DNA of 64,000 nucleotides, taken from positions 372,001-436,000 of the forward strand of contig NZ_BNCH01000001.1 in NCBI RefSeq assembly GCF_014656375.1, given 5' to 3'. The DNA is from Aliiroseovarius zhejiangensis. Its GTDB lineage: Bacteria; Pseudomonadota; Alphaproteobacteria; Rhodobacterales; Rhodobacteraceae. Shown in pieces: positions 18,423 through 28,932 of this stretch; position 1 is the first letter of the stretch; each line of letters starts with the position of its first letter. The position numbers were made by a program, and so were the translations under genes. The notes under the pieces are model-generated. The model ran no database searches and was not told the DNA's origin. It was given only the letters and a program-made list of their open reading frames with translations.

Positions 18423-19202
18423 ATGAAAATCGCCAGTTTCAATATCAACGGCATCAAGGCGCGTTTGCCCGCGCTGATGGACTGGCTGGACGAGGCGCAG
18501 CCCGACGTCGCCATCTTGCAGGAGATCAAGTCGATTGACGAGAACTTCCCCCGTGAGACCTTTGAAGACAAAGGATATAACGTCGAAACCCACGGACAGA
18601 AAAGCTTCAACGGTGTCGCCCTTCTGTCCAAGCTGCCGCTTGAGGATGTGACCCGCGGCCTGCCCGGTGACGACGCGGACGAACAGGCCCGGTATATCGA
18701 AGCAACCGTGGTGGGCGATCACGCCGTGCGCATCTGTGGGCTTTACCTGCCCAACGGCAACCCGGTACCGGGTCCGAAATACGATTACAAACTGGCATGG
18801 ATGGACCGCCTGCGCGCCCGTGCCGAGGACCTTCTGGCCACTGAAGAAGCGTTCCTGATGGCGGGCGATTACAACATCATTCCCCAACCCGAGGACGCTG
18901 CCCGCCCCGAGGACTGGATCGACGATGCGCTCTTCCGTCCCGAAAGCCGCGAGGCATGGCGCAAGATCACAAACCTTGGCCTGACCGAAGCCTTCCGCGC
19001 CCGCAACCAGGCCCCTGAACATTACACGTTCTGGGATTTCCAGCGCGGCGCGTGGCAGCGCAATGACGGCATTCGCATCGATCATTTCCTGCTGTCGCCA
19101 GAATGCGCCGATCTTCTGACCGACTGCCAGATTGATAAAGAAGTGCGCGGGCGCGAGAAGCCTTCGGACCATGTTCCAATCTGGATTGAGCTAGCGGCAT
19201 AA
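18423..19202 (+). CDS. xthA: Exodeoxyribonuclease III
   Basis: 259 aa EEP-fold AP endonuclease / 3'-5' exonuclease in base-excision repair. Visible: KIASFNINGIKARL (metal-site Asn), LQEIKS (Glu), GDYNI (Asp/Asn) and the C-terminal SDHVPIWIEL (catalytic Asp-His). The correct ATG is 18423; reading further upstream only runs into the shadow of the flavoprotein gene. It is followed by the nucleoside hydrolase after 9 bp. Confidence 0.95.
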   Translation: MKIASFNINGIKARLPALMDWLDEAQPDVAILQEIKSIDENFPRETFEDKGYNVETHGQKSFNGVALLSKLPLEDVTRGLPGDDADEQARYIEATVVGDHAVRICGLYLPNGNPVPGPKYDYKLAWMDRLRARAEDLLATEEAFLMAGDYNIIPQPEDAARPEDWIDDALFRPESREAWRKITNLGLTEAFRARNQAPEHYTFWDFQRGAWQRNDGIRIDHFLLSPECADLLTDCQIDKEVRGREKPSDHVPIWIELAA

Positions 19203-19211
19203 AGATCTGAC

Positions 19212-20150
19212 ATGAAAAGAAAAATCATCATCGACACCGATCCCGGGCAGGACGACGCGGTTGCCATGCTTCTGGCCTTCGCCAGCCCTGAGGAGGTCGA
19301 CGTTGTGGGCATCACTGCCGTTGCTGGCAACGTGCCACTGGAGCTTACGGCCAAGAATGCGCGGATCATCTGCGAGTTGGCGGGCAAGCCCGACACCAAG
19401 GTTTTTGCCGGCTGCGACCGTCCCCTGCGCCGCGATCTGGTCACGGCGGAATATGTGCATGGCAAGACCGGGTTGAACGGCCCGGTGCTGCCCGACCCGA
19501 CCATGCCGCTGCAAGACCAGCACGCGGTTGATTTCATCATCGACACACTGTGCGCCCATGATCCCGGCACCGTCACGCTCTGCCCGTTGGGGCCGCTCAC
19601 CAACATCGCCACCGCCTTTGAACTTGCGCCCGAGATCATCGAGCGCGTGCAGGAAATCGTCCTGATGGGCGGTGCCTATTTCGAGGTGGGCAATGTCACC
19701 CCGGCGGCCGAGTTCAACATCTATGTCGACCCGCAAGCCGCTGATATTGTGTTTAGATCGGGCGTCCCTCTGGTCGTGATGCCGCTGGATGTGACCCACA
19801 ATGCCCTGGTGACGAAAGCCCGCAATGACGCGTTCCGCGCCCTGCCCGGTGAGGTGGGCCACGCGGTCGCCGAGATGACGGATTTCTTCGAACGGTTCGA
19901 CAAGGAAAAATATGGCTCGGACGGCGCGCCTTTGCATGACCCGACCGTGATCGCCTATCTGATCCAGCCTGATCTGTTCCGCGGGCGGCATATCAACGTC
20001 CAGATCGAGACACAGTCCGAGCTGACCATGGGCATGACCGTCGCCGATTGGTGGGGCGTCACCGACCACCCGCCCAATGCTCTGTTTGTCGGGGACGTGG
20101 ACAGCGACGCCTTCTTTGCCCTTCTGACCGAAAGGATTGCCCGGTTATGA
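19212..20150 (+). CDS. Inosine-uridine preferring nucleoside hydrolase
   Basis: 312 aa. The calcium-binding signature DTDPGQDDA is at the N-terminus, with LMGGAYFEVGN and HDPTVIAYL further on, as in IunH/RihA-type enzymes. It cleaves ribonucleosides to base and ribose for salvage. Purine/pyrimidine preference is not clear. Its stop overlaps the GNAT start (ATGA), so both are probably co-translated. Confidence 0.93.
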   Translation: MKRKIIIDTDPGQDDAVAMLLAFASPEEVDVVGITAVAGNVPLELTAKNARIICELAGKPDTKVFAGCDRPLRRDLVTAEYVHGKTGLNGPVLPDPTMPLQDQHAVDFIIDTLCAHDPGTVTLCPLGPLTNIATAFELAPEIIERVQEIVLMGGAYFEVGNVTPAAEFNIYVDPQAADIVFRSGVPLVVMPLDVTHNALVTKARNDAFRALPGEVGHAVAEMTDFFERFDKEKYGSDGAPLHDPTVIAYLIQPDLFRGRHINVQIETQSELTMGMTVADWWGVTDHPPNALFVGDVDSDAFFALLTERIARL

Positions 20151-20593
20151 GCAGCCTGCGTCTTGCCACCCCTGACGATCTTGACCGCCTGACGACGCTT
20201 GTCGCCGGCTTTCACGCGGAAAACGGGATCGAACAGGACGACGCCACCCGGCGCGGTGCCCTTCAGCCGCTGCTGGATGGCTCGCCCCACGGGGCGATCT
20301 GGATGATCGGGCCGCGCACCGCGCCCGTGGGCTATATCGCGGTCAGCTTTGGCTGGTCGATCGAGTTCGGCGGGCTGGACGCCTTTCTGGACGAGATTTT
20401 CGTGCGCGAACGCGTCCGCAGTCGTGGCATGGGCAGCGAGGCATTGGCGTCGCTGGTCCGTGCGCTGGCCGATCAGGGTGTGGGAGCGATGCATCTTGAA
20501 GTTGGCGCCGACCAAGATCGCACGCGCCGCCTGTATGAACGCATCGGCTTTCGGTCCCGCAATCGCTATCACTTGATGACGCGGGTGATGTAG
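20147..20593 (+). CDS. GNAT-family N-acetyltransferase
   Basis: 148 aa from the ATG overlapping the nucleoside hydrolase stop. Acetyl-CoA binding loop VRSRGMGSEAL is near residue 87, and the C-terminal LYERIGFR is the usual GNAT beta6-beta7 motif. Substrate unknown; it probably acetylates an amine of a small molecule or protein in the cytoplasm. Confidence 0.88.
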   Translation: MSSLRLATPDDLDRLTTLVAGFHAENGIEQDDATRRGALQPLLDGSPHGAIWMIGPRTAPVGYIAVSFGWSIEFGGLDAFLDEIFVRERVRSRGMGSEALASLVRALADQGVGAMHLEVGADQDRTRRLYERIGFRSRNRYHLMTRVM

Positions 20594-20623
20594 CGGGCGA
20601 GAAACTCTGATAGGGTCCGGGTC

Positions 20624-22033
20624 ATGCGCGACATCTTTGACAATTCCTATGCCCGCCTGCCCGACAGGTTCTATACCAAACTGCCGCCCGTTCCGGTGGC
20701 TGATCCGCAGGTGTTGCGGGTCAATGACGCCCTTGCGCTCGAGCTTGGGCTGGACCCCGCAACCCTGACCGCCGAGGTTCTGACCGGCAACACGCTTTTG
20801 CCCGGCTCGGACCCGCTGTCGCAGGTCTATGCGGGGCACCAGTTCGGCGGATGGGTGCCGCGTCTGGGCGACGGACGCGCGATTTTACTGGGCGAGGTCA
20901 CGGGTGATTTCGGGCGGCGGGACATTCAGTTGAAAGGGTCCGGCATCACGCCTTACAGCCGCAATGGCGACGGGCGGGCCTGGGTCGGGCCGGTGATGCG
21001 CGAATATATCGTGTCCGAGGCGATGCACGCCCTTGGCATCCCCACCACCCGCGCGCTTGGGGCGGCTTTGACCGGCGAAGGGGTGCAGCGCGAACGGCGC
21101 TATCCCGGTGCGGTGCTGATGCGGGTGGCGTCCAGCCATATTCGCGTCGGCACGTTCCAGTACTTTGCCGCACGGGGTGACACGGCGGGGCTGCGCCTGT
21201 TGCTGGATCACGCCATCGCCCGACACTATCCAGACGCCGATGGTCCGATGACCTTTCTGGCGGGGGTGGTGGCCGCTCAGGCGCGGTTGGTGGCGCAATG
21301 GATGAGTATCGGATTCATCCACGGTGTGATGAACACCGACAACATGGCCGTGTCGGGTGAAACCATCGACTATGGCCCCTGCGCGTTCATGGATGCCTAT
21401 CATCCCGGGACGGTCTTTTCATCCATCGACCAACAGGGGCGCTATGCGTTTCAGGCGCAGCCCAACATGGCGGTGTGGAATCTGGCACAACTGGCAACCG
21501 CGCTTCTGCCCCTGATGGATGGCGACCCGAACCACGCCGCCGAGAAAGCGACGCAGGTGTTGGAAGGGTTTGCCGACCATTTCAGCCCTGAATGGATGCG
21601 CCTGTTCCGTGCCAAGATCGGCCTGACCACCGAAGAAGACGGCGACGAGGCGCTGATCACCGGGCTGCTGGCGCGCATGGCCAGTTCGCAAGCCGACTTC
21701 ACCGCGACTTTCACAGCCCTGACCGGGGGCGACGCCAGCGATCACATCACAGATGAGGGTGCGTGGGACAGCTGGGCGCCCGACTGGACCGCCCGACTGG
21801 AGCGCGAACCGGGCTACCCGAAGGCAGTGATGCGCGCGGCCAACCCCGTTCTGATCCCGCGCAATCACCGGATCGAACAGGCCATTCAGGCCGGGATCGG
21901 CGGGGATTATGCCCCCTTTCACCGGCTGGTCGATGCGCTGGTGCGGCCCTTTGATCCGCGAGCGGAAGATCTTGACCTTGCCACCCCGCCTAAGCCGGAA
22001 GAACGCGTGTCGCGCACCTTCTGCGGCACCTGA
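20624..22033 (+). CDS. selO: Protein adenylyltransferase SelO (YdiU/UPF0061)
   Basis: 469 aa pseudokinase-fold enzyme that transfers AMP to protein Ser/Thr/Tyr residues. Conserved blocks seen: YAGHQFGGWVPRLGDGRA, LKGSGITPYSR, VLMRVASSHIRVGTFQY and GVMNTDNMAVSGETIDYGPC. The C-terminus ends FCGT, so the redox-active position that is selenocysteine in animals is Cys here. Start 31 bp after the GNAT gene. Confidence 0.95.
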   Translation: MRDIFDNSYARLPDRFYTKLPPVPVADPQVLRVNDALALELGLDPATLTAEVLTGNTLLPGSDPLSQVYAGHQFGGWVPRLGDGRAILLGEVTGDFGRRDIQLKGSGITPYSRNGDGRAWVGPVMREYIVSEAMHALGIPTTRALGAALTGEGVQRERRYPGAVLMRVASSHIRVGTFQYFAARGDTAGLRLLLDHAIARHYPDADGPMTFLAGVVAAQARLVAQWMSIGFIHGVMNTDNMAVSGETIDYGPCAFMDAYHPGTVFSSIDQQGRYAFQAQPNMAVWNLAQLATALLPLMDGDPNHAAEKATQVLEGFADHFSPEWMRLFRAKIGLTTEEDGDEALITGLLARMASSQADFTATFTALTGGDASDHITDEGAWDSWAPDWTARLEREPGYPKAVMRAANPVLIPRNHRIEQAIQAGIGGDYAPFHRLVDALVRPFDPRAEDLDLATPPKPEERVSRTFCGT

Positions 22034-22076
22034 AGCGGCTCTGTCGCTGGAAATTCCGCACAGCGTTGACTAGTTT

Positions 22077-22781
22077 ATGAACATGAATGCCGACGACCTG
22101 AATCTTAAACTGGTCACCTACAACATGCGCAAGGCGATCGGCCTTGACCGGCGGCGCGATCCGCATCGCATTCTGGACGTGATCAACCACCTTGATGCCG
22201 ATGTCGTCGTCTTGCAAGAAGCCGACCGCCGCCTTGGTCCGCGCCCCGCAGCCTTGCCCCGCCATTTGCTGGAAGACGAAACCGATTTCGTCGCCGTGCC
22301 CTATGATCGCAAGGGCATATCGCTGGGCAGTCACGGCAACGCGATCCTTGTGCGCAAGGGCCTGACCTTCCATCACGCAGAGCAGTTGGAATTGCCGGGG
22401 CTAGAGCCGCGCGGCGCGGTCTCGGTCGAGATCGAGGGCCGCCTGAAACTGGTTGGCACCCATCTGGGCCTCCTGCGTCCATATCGCCATCAGCAGATGC
22501 GCCAGCTTGCGCAGAAGCTTGCCATTACCCCCCTGCCAACAATGATAATGGGTGATTTCAACGAATGGTCACCGAAACGCGGGTTCGAACCGTTGGAGCA
22601 TAACTTCGACATCATCTCGCCCGGTCGATCCTTTCACGCCTCGCGCCCGATGGCCGGGCTGGACCGTCTGGCGCTGAGCAAAGGGGTCGAGTTGCGCGAC
22701 GCTGGCGTCGAACAGTCGCCGCTGGCAAAGGTGGCGTCCGACCATTTGCCGGTCTGGGCCAAGGTCCGCATCAAAGAGTGA
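22077..22781 (+). CDS. Endonuclease/exonuclease/phosphatase-family hydrolase
   Basis: 234 aa EEP fold: KLVTYNMRKAIG, VVLQEADRR, GDFNEWSP and the C-terminal SDHLPVWAKV with its Asp-His pair. Similar small EEP proteins are predicted phosphodiesterases for lipids or nucleic acids; the target is not evident. No strong RBS is seen, and a second ATG lies six bases in. It ends about 20 bp from the convergent TetR gene. Confidence 0.85.
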   Translation: MNMNADDLNLKLVTYNMRKAIGLDRRRDPHRILDVINHLDADVVVLQEADRRLGPRPAALPRHLLEDETDFVAVPYDRKGISLGSHGNAILVRKGLTFHHAEQLELPGLEPRGAVSVEIEGRLKLVGTHLGLLRPYRHQQMRQLAQKLAITPLPTMIMGDFNEWSPKRGFEPLEHNFDIISPGRSFHASRPMAGLDRLALSKGVELRDAGVEQSPLAKVASDHLPVWAKVRIKE

Positions 22782-22800
22782 TGTGTCACCCCGGCTTGTG

Positions 22801-23487
22801 TCAGGAGGCGTCGGGCCCTGCAGGGCTGCGCGCCGTCTGATTGGGGCCGACCACCGCCCCCAGGATCAACTCGGCCGCCGGGCGGAAATTTCGGGCATAT
22901 TCGTTGATCGCGAAGGCCTCGCGCATGTCATCGGGCAGGCCATCGGGGTCACGGTCCGAGGTCAGATCGAACTGCGCCGCACCTTGCATGACATTCATCA
23001 GGGTCCGCGCCACCAGCATGGCCTGCTCGGCATTCAGATGAAGCCGTTTGGCAAGCTGGATTGCGACGCGTTCGAAATTTGCCAACATGCGGCGCTTTGC
23101 GGCAAACAGCGCCTCGTCGGCCACATTTGCCTCGATCACCGCGACAAGGCGGGCAAACAGGGGCAGAAACAAAGGCGTTTCTTGCGACAGGCGGGTCAGG
23201 AAATCGGCCAGATACACGGGGTCCAAGTCCCGTTCGGGTTCGGCTTCGAAGCGGTTCACAAGGTTTTCCAACGCTTCGCCGAACAACATCAGGAACAGTT
23301 CTTCCTTCGACCGCACATACAGATACAACGTTCCCTTGGCGAGTTTGGCGCGACCGGCCAGCGCGCTCATCGTCACGCCATCAAATCCAACGTCTTCGAT
23401 AAGAGCACGTGCGGCGGCCAATATCTCGGCCTGCCGCTGCAGTTTCTGATCCTCGGACCGTGCTCGTTTCCCCGATCGTGTCGTCAA
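22801..23487 (-). CDS. TetR-family transcriptional regulator, TTG start
   Basis: 228 aa. The N-terminal TetR helix-turn-helix (about 20-65) reads ILAAARALIEDVGFDGVTM then AKGTLYLYVRSKEELF. The C-terminal ligand domain has no recognisable specificity. The only workable start before the DNA-binding domain is TTG 23487, with a weak GGCGGG upstream. It is divergent from the Fur-family gene; the 247-bp gap between them holds a 12-bp palindrome. Confidence 0.9.
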   Translation of the reverse strand: MTTRSGKRARSEDQKLQRQAEILAAARALIEDVGFDGVTMSALAGRAKLAKGTLYLYVRSKEELFLMLFGEALENLVNRFEAEPERDLDPVYLADFLTRLSQETPLFLPLFARLVAVIEANVADEALFAAKRRMLANFERVAIQLAKRLHLNAEQAMLVARTLMNVMQGAAQFDLTSDRDPDGLPDDMREAFAINEYARNFRPAAELILGAVVGPNQTARSPAGPDAS

Positions 23488-23657
23488 GAATGCCCGCCAT
23501 TGTTGCCTGTCGCGGGTCGCGCCCGCGCTGTCGAACGACTATCGGACGATCTTGCCGTGGTTGGCAAGACAGGGATTGCACAATTCCGCGCCACCGACCT
23601 GCCGCAACCGGCCATCGGACATGACTGTTCTGCCTTGCGGAGAGGCAACAGGGTTCG

Positions 23658-23669
23658 GTTGGGCCCAAC
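23658..23669. promoter_or_regulatory. Perfect 12-bp palindrome between the TetR and Fur-family genes
   Basis: GTTGGGCCCAAC lies about 65 bp before the Fur-family start and about 170 bp from the TetR start. It is a possible repressor site. The rest of the gap 23488-23734 shows no gene I can support. Confidence 0.3.
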
Positions 23670-23734
23670 TGAGCATTCCCCCCGCGTGGATTTCACGGCA
23701 TAAGGGGGCAGGCAGAGCGAGTATCGGAGGCATA

Positions 23735-24163
23735 ATGTCCGACCCATCCATTCTGAAACGGTGCGAGGAACTGGGGCTGCGCATGACCGGACAGCGCCGG
23801 GTGATCGCGCAAATCCTGGAAGAGGCCCATCGCGACCATCCAGATGTCGAAGAGTTGCATGCCCGCGCCGTTGGTCTGGACAGCCGCATTTCACTGGCGA
23901 CGGTCTATCGAACCGTCAAACTGTTTGAAGAGGCGGGGATCCTTGTCAAAAACGAATTTGGTGACGGGCGCGCGCGCTATGAAAGCGCGGACCGGGACCA
24001 TCACGACCACCTGATCGACCTGACCTCCGGGCAGGTGATCGAATTTCTGGACCCCGAGATCGAAGCCCTGCAGGAAAAGATCGCGGCCAAGCTGGGATAC
24101 GAGTTGAAAGGCCATCGGCTGGAACTTTACGGCGTCCGCAAGAAGGACAGGAAAGACACGTGA
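23735..24163 (+). CDS. Fur-family metalloregulator (Fur/Mur type)
   Basis: 142 aa from the ATG after CGGAGG. The winged helix (LGLRMTGQRRVIAQIL... SRISLATVYRTVKLFEEAG) is followed by the dimerisation/metal domain with DRDHHDHLIDLTSG. It lacks the CxxC structural zinc motifs and is not Irr-like at the N-terminus. In alphaproteobacteria such proteins are often manganese- or iron-responsive repressors (Mur/Fur). The DMT permease follows. Confidence 0.9.
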   Translation: MSDPSILKRCEELGLRMTGQRRVIAQILEEAHRDHPDVEELHARAVGLDSRISLATVYRTVKLFEEAGILVKNEFGDGRARYESADRDHHDHLIDLTSGQVIEFLDPEIEALQEKIAAKLGYELKGHRLELYGVRKKDRKDT

Positions 24164-24279
24164 CAGGCGCAACCGATCACGCCCGCTGATCGGCTCCATC
24201 ACCGATCATATCTTGTCTTGGCGCGGAAAACCGGGTCTTGTCGCCGGGTTGTTTTTCTCAGACCGCGAAACGTCACCCA

Positions 24280-25152
24280 ATGCAGAACTTGCGTGGAATT
24301 CTTCTGATCATCTTTGCCATGGCAGCTTTTGCCCTGGAGGATGTGTTCATCAAGTCGATGACGCAGGGCATGCCGGCGTCACAGACTTTGTTTCTGCTGG
24401 GCGTGGGCGGTTCGGTGGCCTTTGCCATCATCACCTATGTGCAACGCGGCACGCTGGCTCCGCTCGTGCATCGGGACATGCGGTCGCGGATCATGCTGTG
24501 GCGCAACGCCTCGGAAGCCGTGTCGGCCATGTTCTTCGTCACCGCCCTGTCCCTCGTTCCACTGTCGACCGTGCTGGCCGTCTTTCAGGCCATGCCGCTG
24601 GCCACTACGGCGGGAGCGGCCCTGTTTCTGGGTGAACAGGTCGGCTGGCGACGGTGGAGCGCCATCGGCATCGGCTTTCTGGGCGTTCTTCTGATCATCC
24701 GGCCGGGTGCCGAGGGCTTCCAACTGGCCGCCCTTCTGCCCATCGCGGCGGTGTTCGGCATCGCGCTGCGCGACCTTCTGACCCGTCAGCTTGACCCGAC
24801 GATCCCGTCCAGCAGCGTGGCGTTCTATGCGTTCCTGATCTGTATTCCAGCGGGCGCGCTGATGATCCCGGTCAGCGGCGGTTTTGTCGTCCCGGAACCC
24901 ATCGGATGGCTCTTGATGCTGGGAGCGACGGTCTTCGGTGTCTCGGGGTATTACGCCATCGTCAGCGCGCTGCGGGTGGCCGAAACCTCGATCATCATGC
25001 CGTTTCGGTACACGCGCCTGATCTTCTCGATTGTGCTGGGGATCATCGTGTTCGGCGAAGACCCCGACAATCTGACCTATCTGGGCGCCATGATTGTGAT
25101 CGGCACCGGGATATATACGTTCCTGCGCGAACAACGGATCCGTGCGCGCTAA
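24280..25152 (+). CDS. DMT-superfamily (EamA) permease
   Basis: 290 aa from ATG 24280; a TTG upstream would add 14 non-hydrophobic residues. About ten membrane helices in two EamA repeats (about 5-135 and 145-285), the first starting ILLIIFAMAAFALEDVFIKS. Inner-membrane exporter of small metabolites; substrate unknown. It follows the Fur-family gene by 116 bp. Confidence 0.9.
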   Translation: MQNLRGILLIIFAMAAFALEDVFIKSMTQGMPASQTLFLLGVGGSVAFAIITYVQRGTLAPLVHRDMRSRIMLWRNASEAVSAMFFVTALSLVPLSTVLAVFQAMPLATTAGAALFLGEQVGWRRWSAIGIGFLGVLLIIRPGAEGFQLAALLPIAAVFGIALRDLLTRQLDPTIPSSSVAFYAFLICIPAGALMIPVSGGFVVPEPIGWLLMLGATVFGVSGYYAIVSALRVAETSIIMPFRYTRLIFSIVLGIIVFGEDPDNLTYLGAMIVIGTGIYTFLREQRIRAR

Positions 25153-25208
25153 CATTTTTCAATCCTGTTGTCGTGACGCCTGCAACACGCTAAAGACGCC
25201 TCAACTGA

Positions 25209-26510
<1,302 letters not shown>

Positions 26511-26532
26511 ATCGCTCGTTGGACAGAAACGA

Positions 26533-26567
26533 GAAAGGCCGGGGCGATGCTCCGGCCTTTCTTTTTT
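26533..26567 (+). terminator. Intrinsic terminator of eno
   Basis: GAAAGGCCGGGGC and GCTCCGGCCTTTC pair (13-bp arms with one mismatch, GAT loop), followed by six T. It lies 22 bp after the eno stop. Confidence 0.93.
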
Positions 26568-26623
26568 ATTGACTTGCAAAGCTTTGCGCGAAGGGCCGCA
26601 GAGACCCGCGGGGTGGCGCGATC

Positions 26624-26672
26624 GCGCCGCCCCATGGGGGCGGGTCGGCGCTGCCCGGTCTGGCGACCGGGC
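26624..26672. repeat. REP-like double hairpin, copy A
   Basis: Stem 1 is GCGCCG/CGGCGC enclosing a CCCC-ATG-GGGG core plus CGGGT. A single T leads to stem 2, GCCCGGTC-TGGC-GACCGGGC. Copy B at 47426-47474 has the same plan (same ATK-GGGGCGGGT core and the same T linker) with matching changes in both arms. A 14-bp palindrome, GGCGCGATCGCGCC, lies at 26615-26628 just before it. It sits downstream of the small minus-strand gene at 26729. Confidence 0.65.
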
Positions 26673-26728
26673 AACCAGACAGCCTAAACTTAGCTACGCG
26701 CCAATTCAGCAGCGTGTATTTACTCTGG

Positions 26729-26926
26729 TCAAAGCACTTCGCAATCTTCAGGTCGCGCAATCGCTGTTTTGCCATCACCAACCCCGCAAAGCTCGAAAGA
26801 GACAAAGCGCTTGTGAATCACCTCTCTAACAAACAGCCACGATTGACCACGCCACTTTATCTTATCGTAGCCTGAGATTGGCACGATGCCATTACTGGCC
26901 TGACAGCCCGTTACTAGGTTATCCAT
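26729..26926 (-). CDS. Small protein of unknown function, AT-richer than surroundings
   Basis: 65 aa from an ATG with GGAG seven bases upstream. The sequence (IKWRGQSWLFVREVIHKRFV, then a tail ending RPEDCEVL) has ordinary protein-like composition with two Cys; no domain is recognised and no membrane helix is seen. Base composition from about 26690 to 27000 is visibly lower in GC than the flanks, which suggests transfer. It is the only gene I can support in the eno-to-DUF985 interval. Confidence 0.45.
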   Translation of the reverse strand: MDNLVTGCQASNGIVPISGYDKIKWRGQSWLFVREVIHKRFVSFELCGVGDGKTAIARPEDCEVL

Positions 26927-27009
26927 TGATGATCTCCGCCGTAGTGATTTCAGAACCTGCTGATAACTTGAGCTTGCCACGCTGTGCGGCAAATCTTCAT
27001 GAGGCCCCA

Positions 27010-27435
27010 ATGACCCCCGACCAGATCATCACCCACCTGAACCTCAGCCCACATCCCGAGGGCGGGCATTATCGGCAGACATGGGTCGACACCGACGCCA
27101 AGGGGCGGCCCTCGGGCACCTGCATCTATTTCCTTTTGAAAAACGGCGAGCGGAGCCATTGGCACCGGGTCGATGCGACCGAGATATGGCTATATCACGC
27201 GGGCGCGCCGCTGGTTCTGTCGATGGCAGATACCGACGCGGGACCGGCACAGGATCATCTGCTTGGCCCGGACCTCGCCACCGGTCAGTCGCCTCAGTTG
27301 ATCGTGCCGAAAGACCACTGGCAGGCTGCGCGCTCGACCGGGGCCTATACGCTGGTCAGTTGCACCGTGTCACCGGGGTTTCGGTTCGACGGTTTCACCC
27401 TGGCGCGTGATGAGTTCGAAATCCCACGCGCCTGA
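27010..27435 (+). CDS. DUF985-family cupin
   Basis: 141 aa from the ATG after GAGG. Family marks: LNLSPHPEGGHYRQTW, IYFLLKNGERSHWHRVDATEIW and HWQAARSTGAYTLVSCTVSPGF, as in the YML079w/DUF985 cupin family, whose structure resembles sugar epimerases and auxin-binding protein. The reaction is not established. It is convergent with the YibQ-like gene; five bases separate the stops. Confidence 0.9.
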   Translation: MTPDQIITHLNLSPHPEGGHYRQTWVDTDAKGRPSGTCIYFLLKNGERSHWHRVDATEIWLYHAGAPLVLSMADTDAGPAQDHLLGPDLATGQSPQLIVPKDHWQAARSTGAYTLVSCTVSPGFRFDGFTLARDEFEIPRA

Positions 27436-27440
27436 GTGGT

Positions 27441-28802
27441 TTATCCGCCCAGCAACAGTGCCGAAACCGGCGCCATCGCGACGGTTTTCGCCCGGTTCCC
27501 CAGGCTCCATTCGATCAGGGCTTGCAATGTCTCGGCCCGGGCGTGTCCCAACAGGATCACCCCACTGTCCTGCCCGGCCTTGAAGGCTGCGTTGTCAAGG
27601 AAACGGCGCATGACCTGGCTGTCCTGCCCTTCCCCGTCCAGTTCGCGGAACACAGTGCCTGCGGCAACGCCGGTTTTCAGCGCCGTCTTGTGACCGGTGT
27701 TCAGCCCCTGCGGCTCGGACACCAGACCGTGTCCGCTGGCAACCAGAATCTCGGCGATTTGCGCGGCCAGCTGGCTGTTGCCCTGAAAGCCGCTTTCTTC
27801 GGCCATGAAGATCGCGACGGCCTGATCCAGAAGCGGGGCCTGAGCCTGAAAGATCACTTCGGCATCCTTGGGGGTGGCGTTGGCGGGCAGCGAGGGCACG
27901 ATCAGCACCTCGGCCCCGGTACTGCGATAGAAGGCGACCGCCTGCTCGGCGTCGGGCGCGCTGGCTTCGACGATGAAACTGACCGGAAAGGGCAGATTGT
28001 TCAGGTCGCCCAGAGATTGGCGCGTTCTACCCAGATCCATCAGAACGACCGACATCAACGGCCGCCCTTCGGGGTTGGAAAAGGCGGCGGCGTTCTGGTC
28101 GATGGCAAGCATGAACTGATCGGTCAGCACCGCCCCCGCTTCCGCCGGGGCCTGATTTTCGTCTGCGGGCTGTTCGATGGTGGGCAGACGGTTGGTCGTC
28201 ACCCCATCGGCCTGATCGTCAAACGGCGCAACAGGGTCGCTTTTGATTTGCGGCGTGTTGGCCAGTTCGGGAATGGATTGCGGCAGCTTCGGGGCTGCGG
28301 CCTCGTCCGCCTGACTGGTCTCGGCATCTGTACGGGCCGCATCGTCACCGGTGGCATCCGGGTTCGCATCTGCGCTGTCCTGAACGGCAGGTTCTGGCGC
28401 GGCGTCCGGTGCAGGCACGGGCGGCGCGTCGGTGTCCAGCGGTGCCTCGTCCGCCGGCACGGCAGGTTCCGGCGGAGGCGCGGGCGCGTCGGCCACAGGC
28501 ACGTCGGTGTCGGGCGCAACGTCCGCGATGTCCATTTCGGCCGGGCTGTCTGGCGCACTGATTGCATCGGGCGGTGTGTCGTTGACCTCTGGCGCGGCGG
28601 CTTGCGCGTCCCCGGCCTCTGATGATGCTCCTGATGCTCCATCGGGCGTGGTGGGCGCATCGGGCGCGGGGGCACCCTGATCCACAGGTGGCGGGTCAAC
28701 CCGCCCCGGTTGCACTGGCGCCAGTTGCAGCGACACAACCCCAAGCCCCAGAACGGACACGACCGTTCCGGCCAAAACACCTGACACGAAGCCTTTTGCC
28801 AT
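27441..28802 (-). CDS. Divergent polysaccharide deacetylase (YibQ/DUF610) family protein
   Basis: 453 aa from ATG 28802 (GGGGAGA upstream). An N-terminal membrane/signal helix ([19 protein letters not shown]) is followed by an unusually long Ala/Pro/Asp-rich linker (about 30-220) and a C-terminal deacetylase-like barrel (about 250-450, [13 protein letters not shown]... [13 protein letters not shown]). Predicted envelope protein acting in the periplasm; catalytic metal residues are not obvious, as is common in the divergent group. It diverges from trpG across about 130 bp. Confidence 0.85.
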   Translation of the reverse strand: MAKGFVSGVLAGTVVSVLGLGVVSLQLAPVQPGRVDPPPVDQGAPAPDAPTTPDGASGASSEAGDAQAAAPEVNDTPPDAISAPDSPAEMDIADVAPDTDVPVADAPAPPPEPAVPADEAPLDTDAPPVPAPDAAPEPAVQDSADANPDATGDDAARTDAETSQADEAAAPKLPQSIPELANTPQIKSDPVAPFDDQADGVTTNRLPTIEQPADENQAPAEAGAVLTDQFMLAIDQNAAAFSNPEGRPLMSVVLMDLGRTRQSLGDLNNLPFPVSFIVEASAPDAEQAVAFYRSTGAEVLIVPSLPANATPKDAEVIFQAQAPLLDQAVAIFMAEESGFQGNSQLAAQIAEILVASGHGLVSEPQGLNTGHKTALKTGVAAGTVFRELDGEGQDSQVMRRFLDNAAFKAGQDSGVILLGHARAETLQALIEWSLGNRAKTVAMAPVSALLLGG

Positions 28803-28932
28803 GGCTTTCTCTCCCCGAAACCTCATCTTTGCCTGTGCCGCTCTTGACCGTCGGCACCTGCGTGGATCATGTATAGCCCGACAATCGCGGGACGTAACCC
28901 CCGCTGAGACATTCCTGGCGAAAGGCCGCATC

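Noticed and set aside
23539-23623. 27-residue minus-strand peptide with a CNPC motif
   Set aside because: No ribosome-binding site and too short to judge; it lies in the TetR/Fur intergenic region.
26566-26805. 79-codon minus frame through the double hairpin
   Set aside because: It runs through the repeat and into the eno terminator, and its second half is Pro/Gly/Ala-rich, a translation of GC repeats. The 65-codon frame with a good RBS next to it is more credible.
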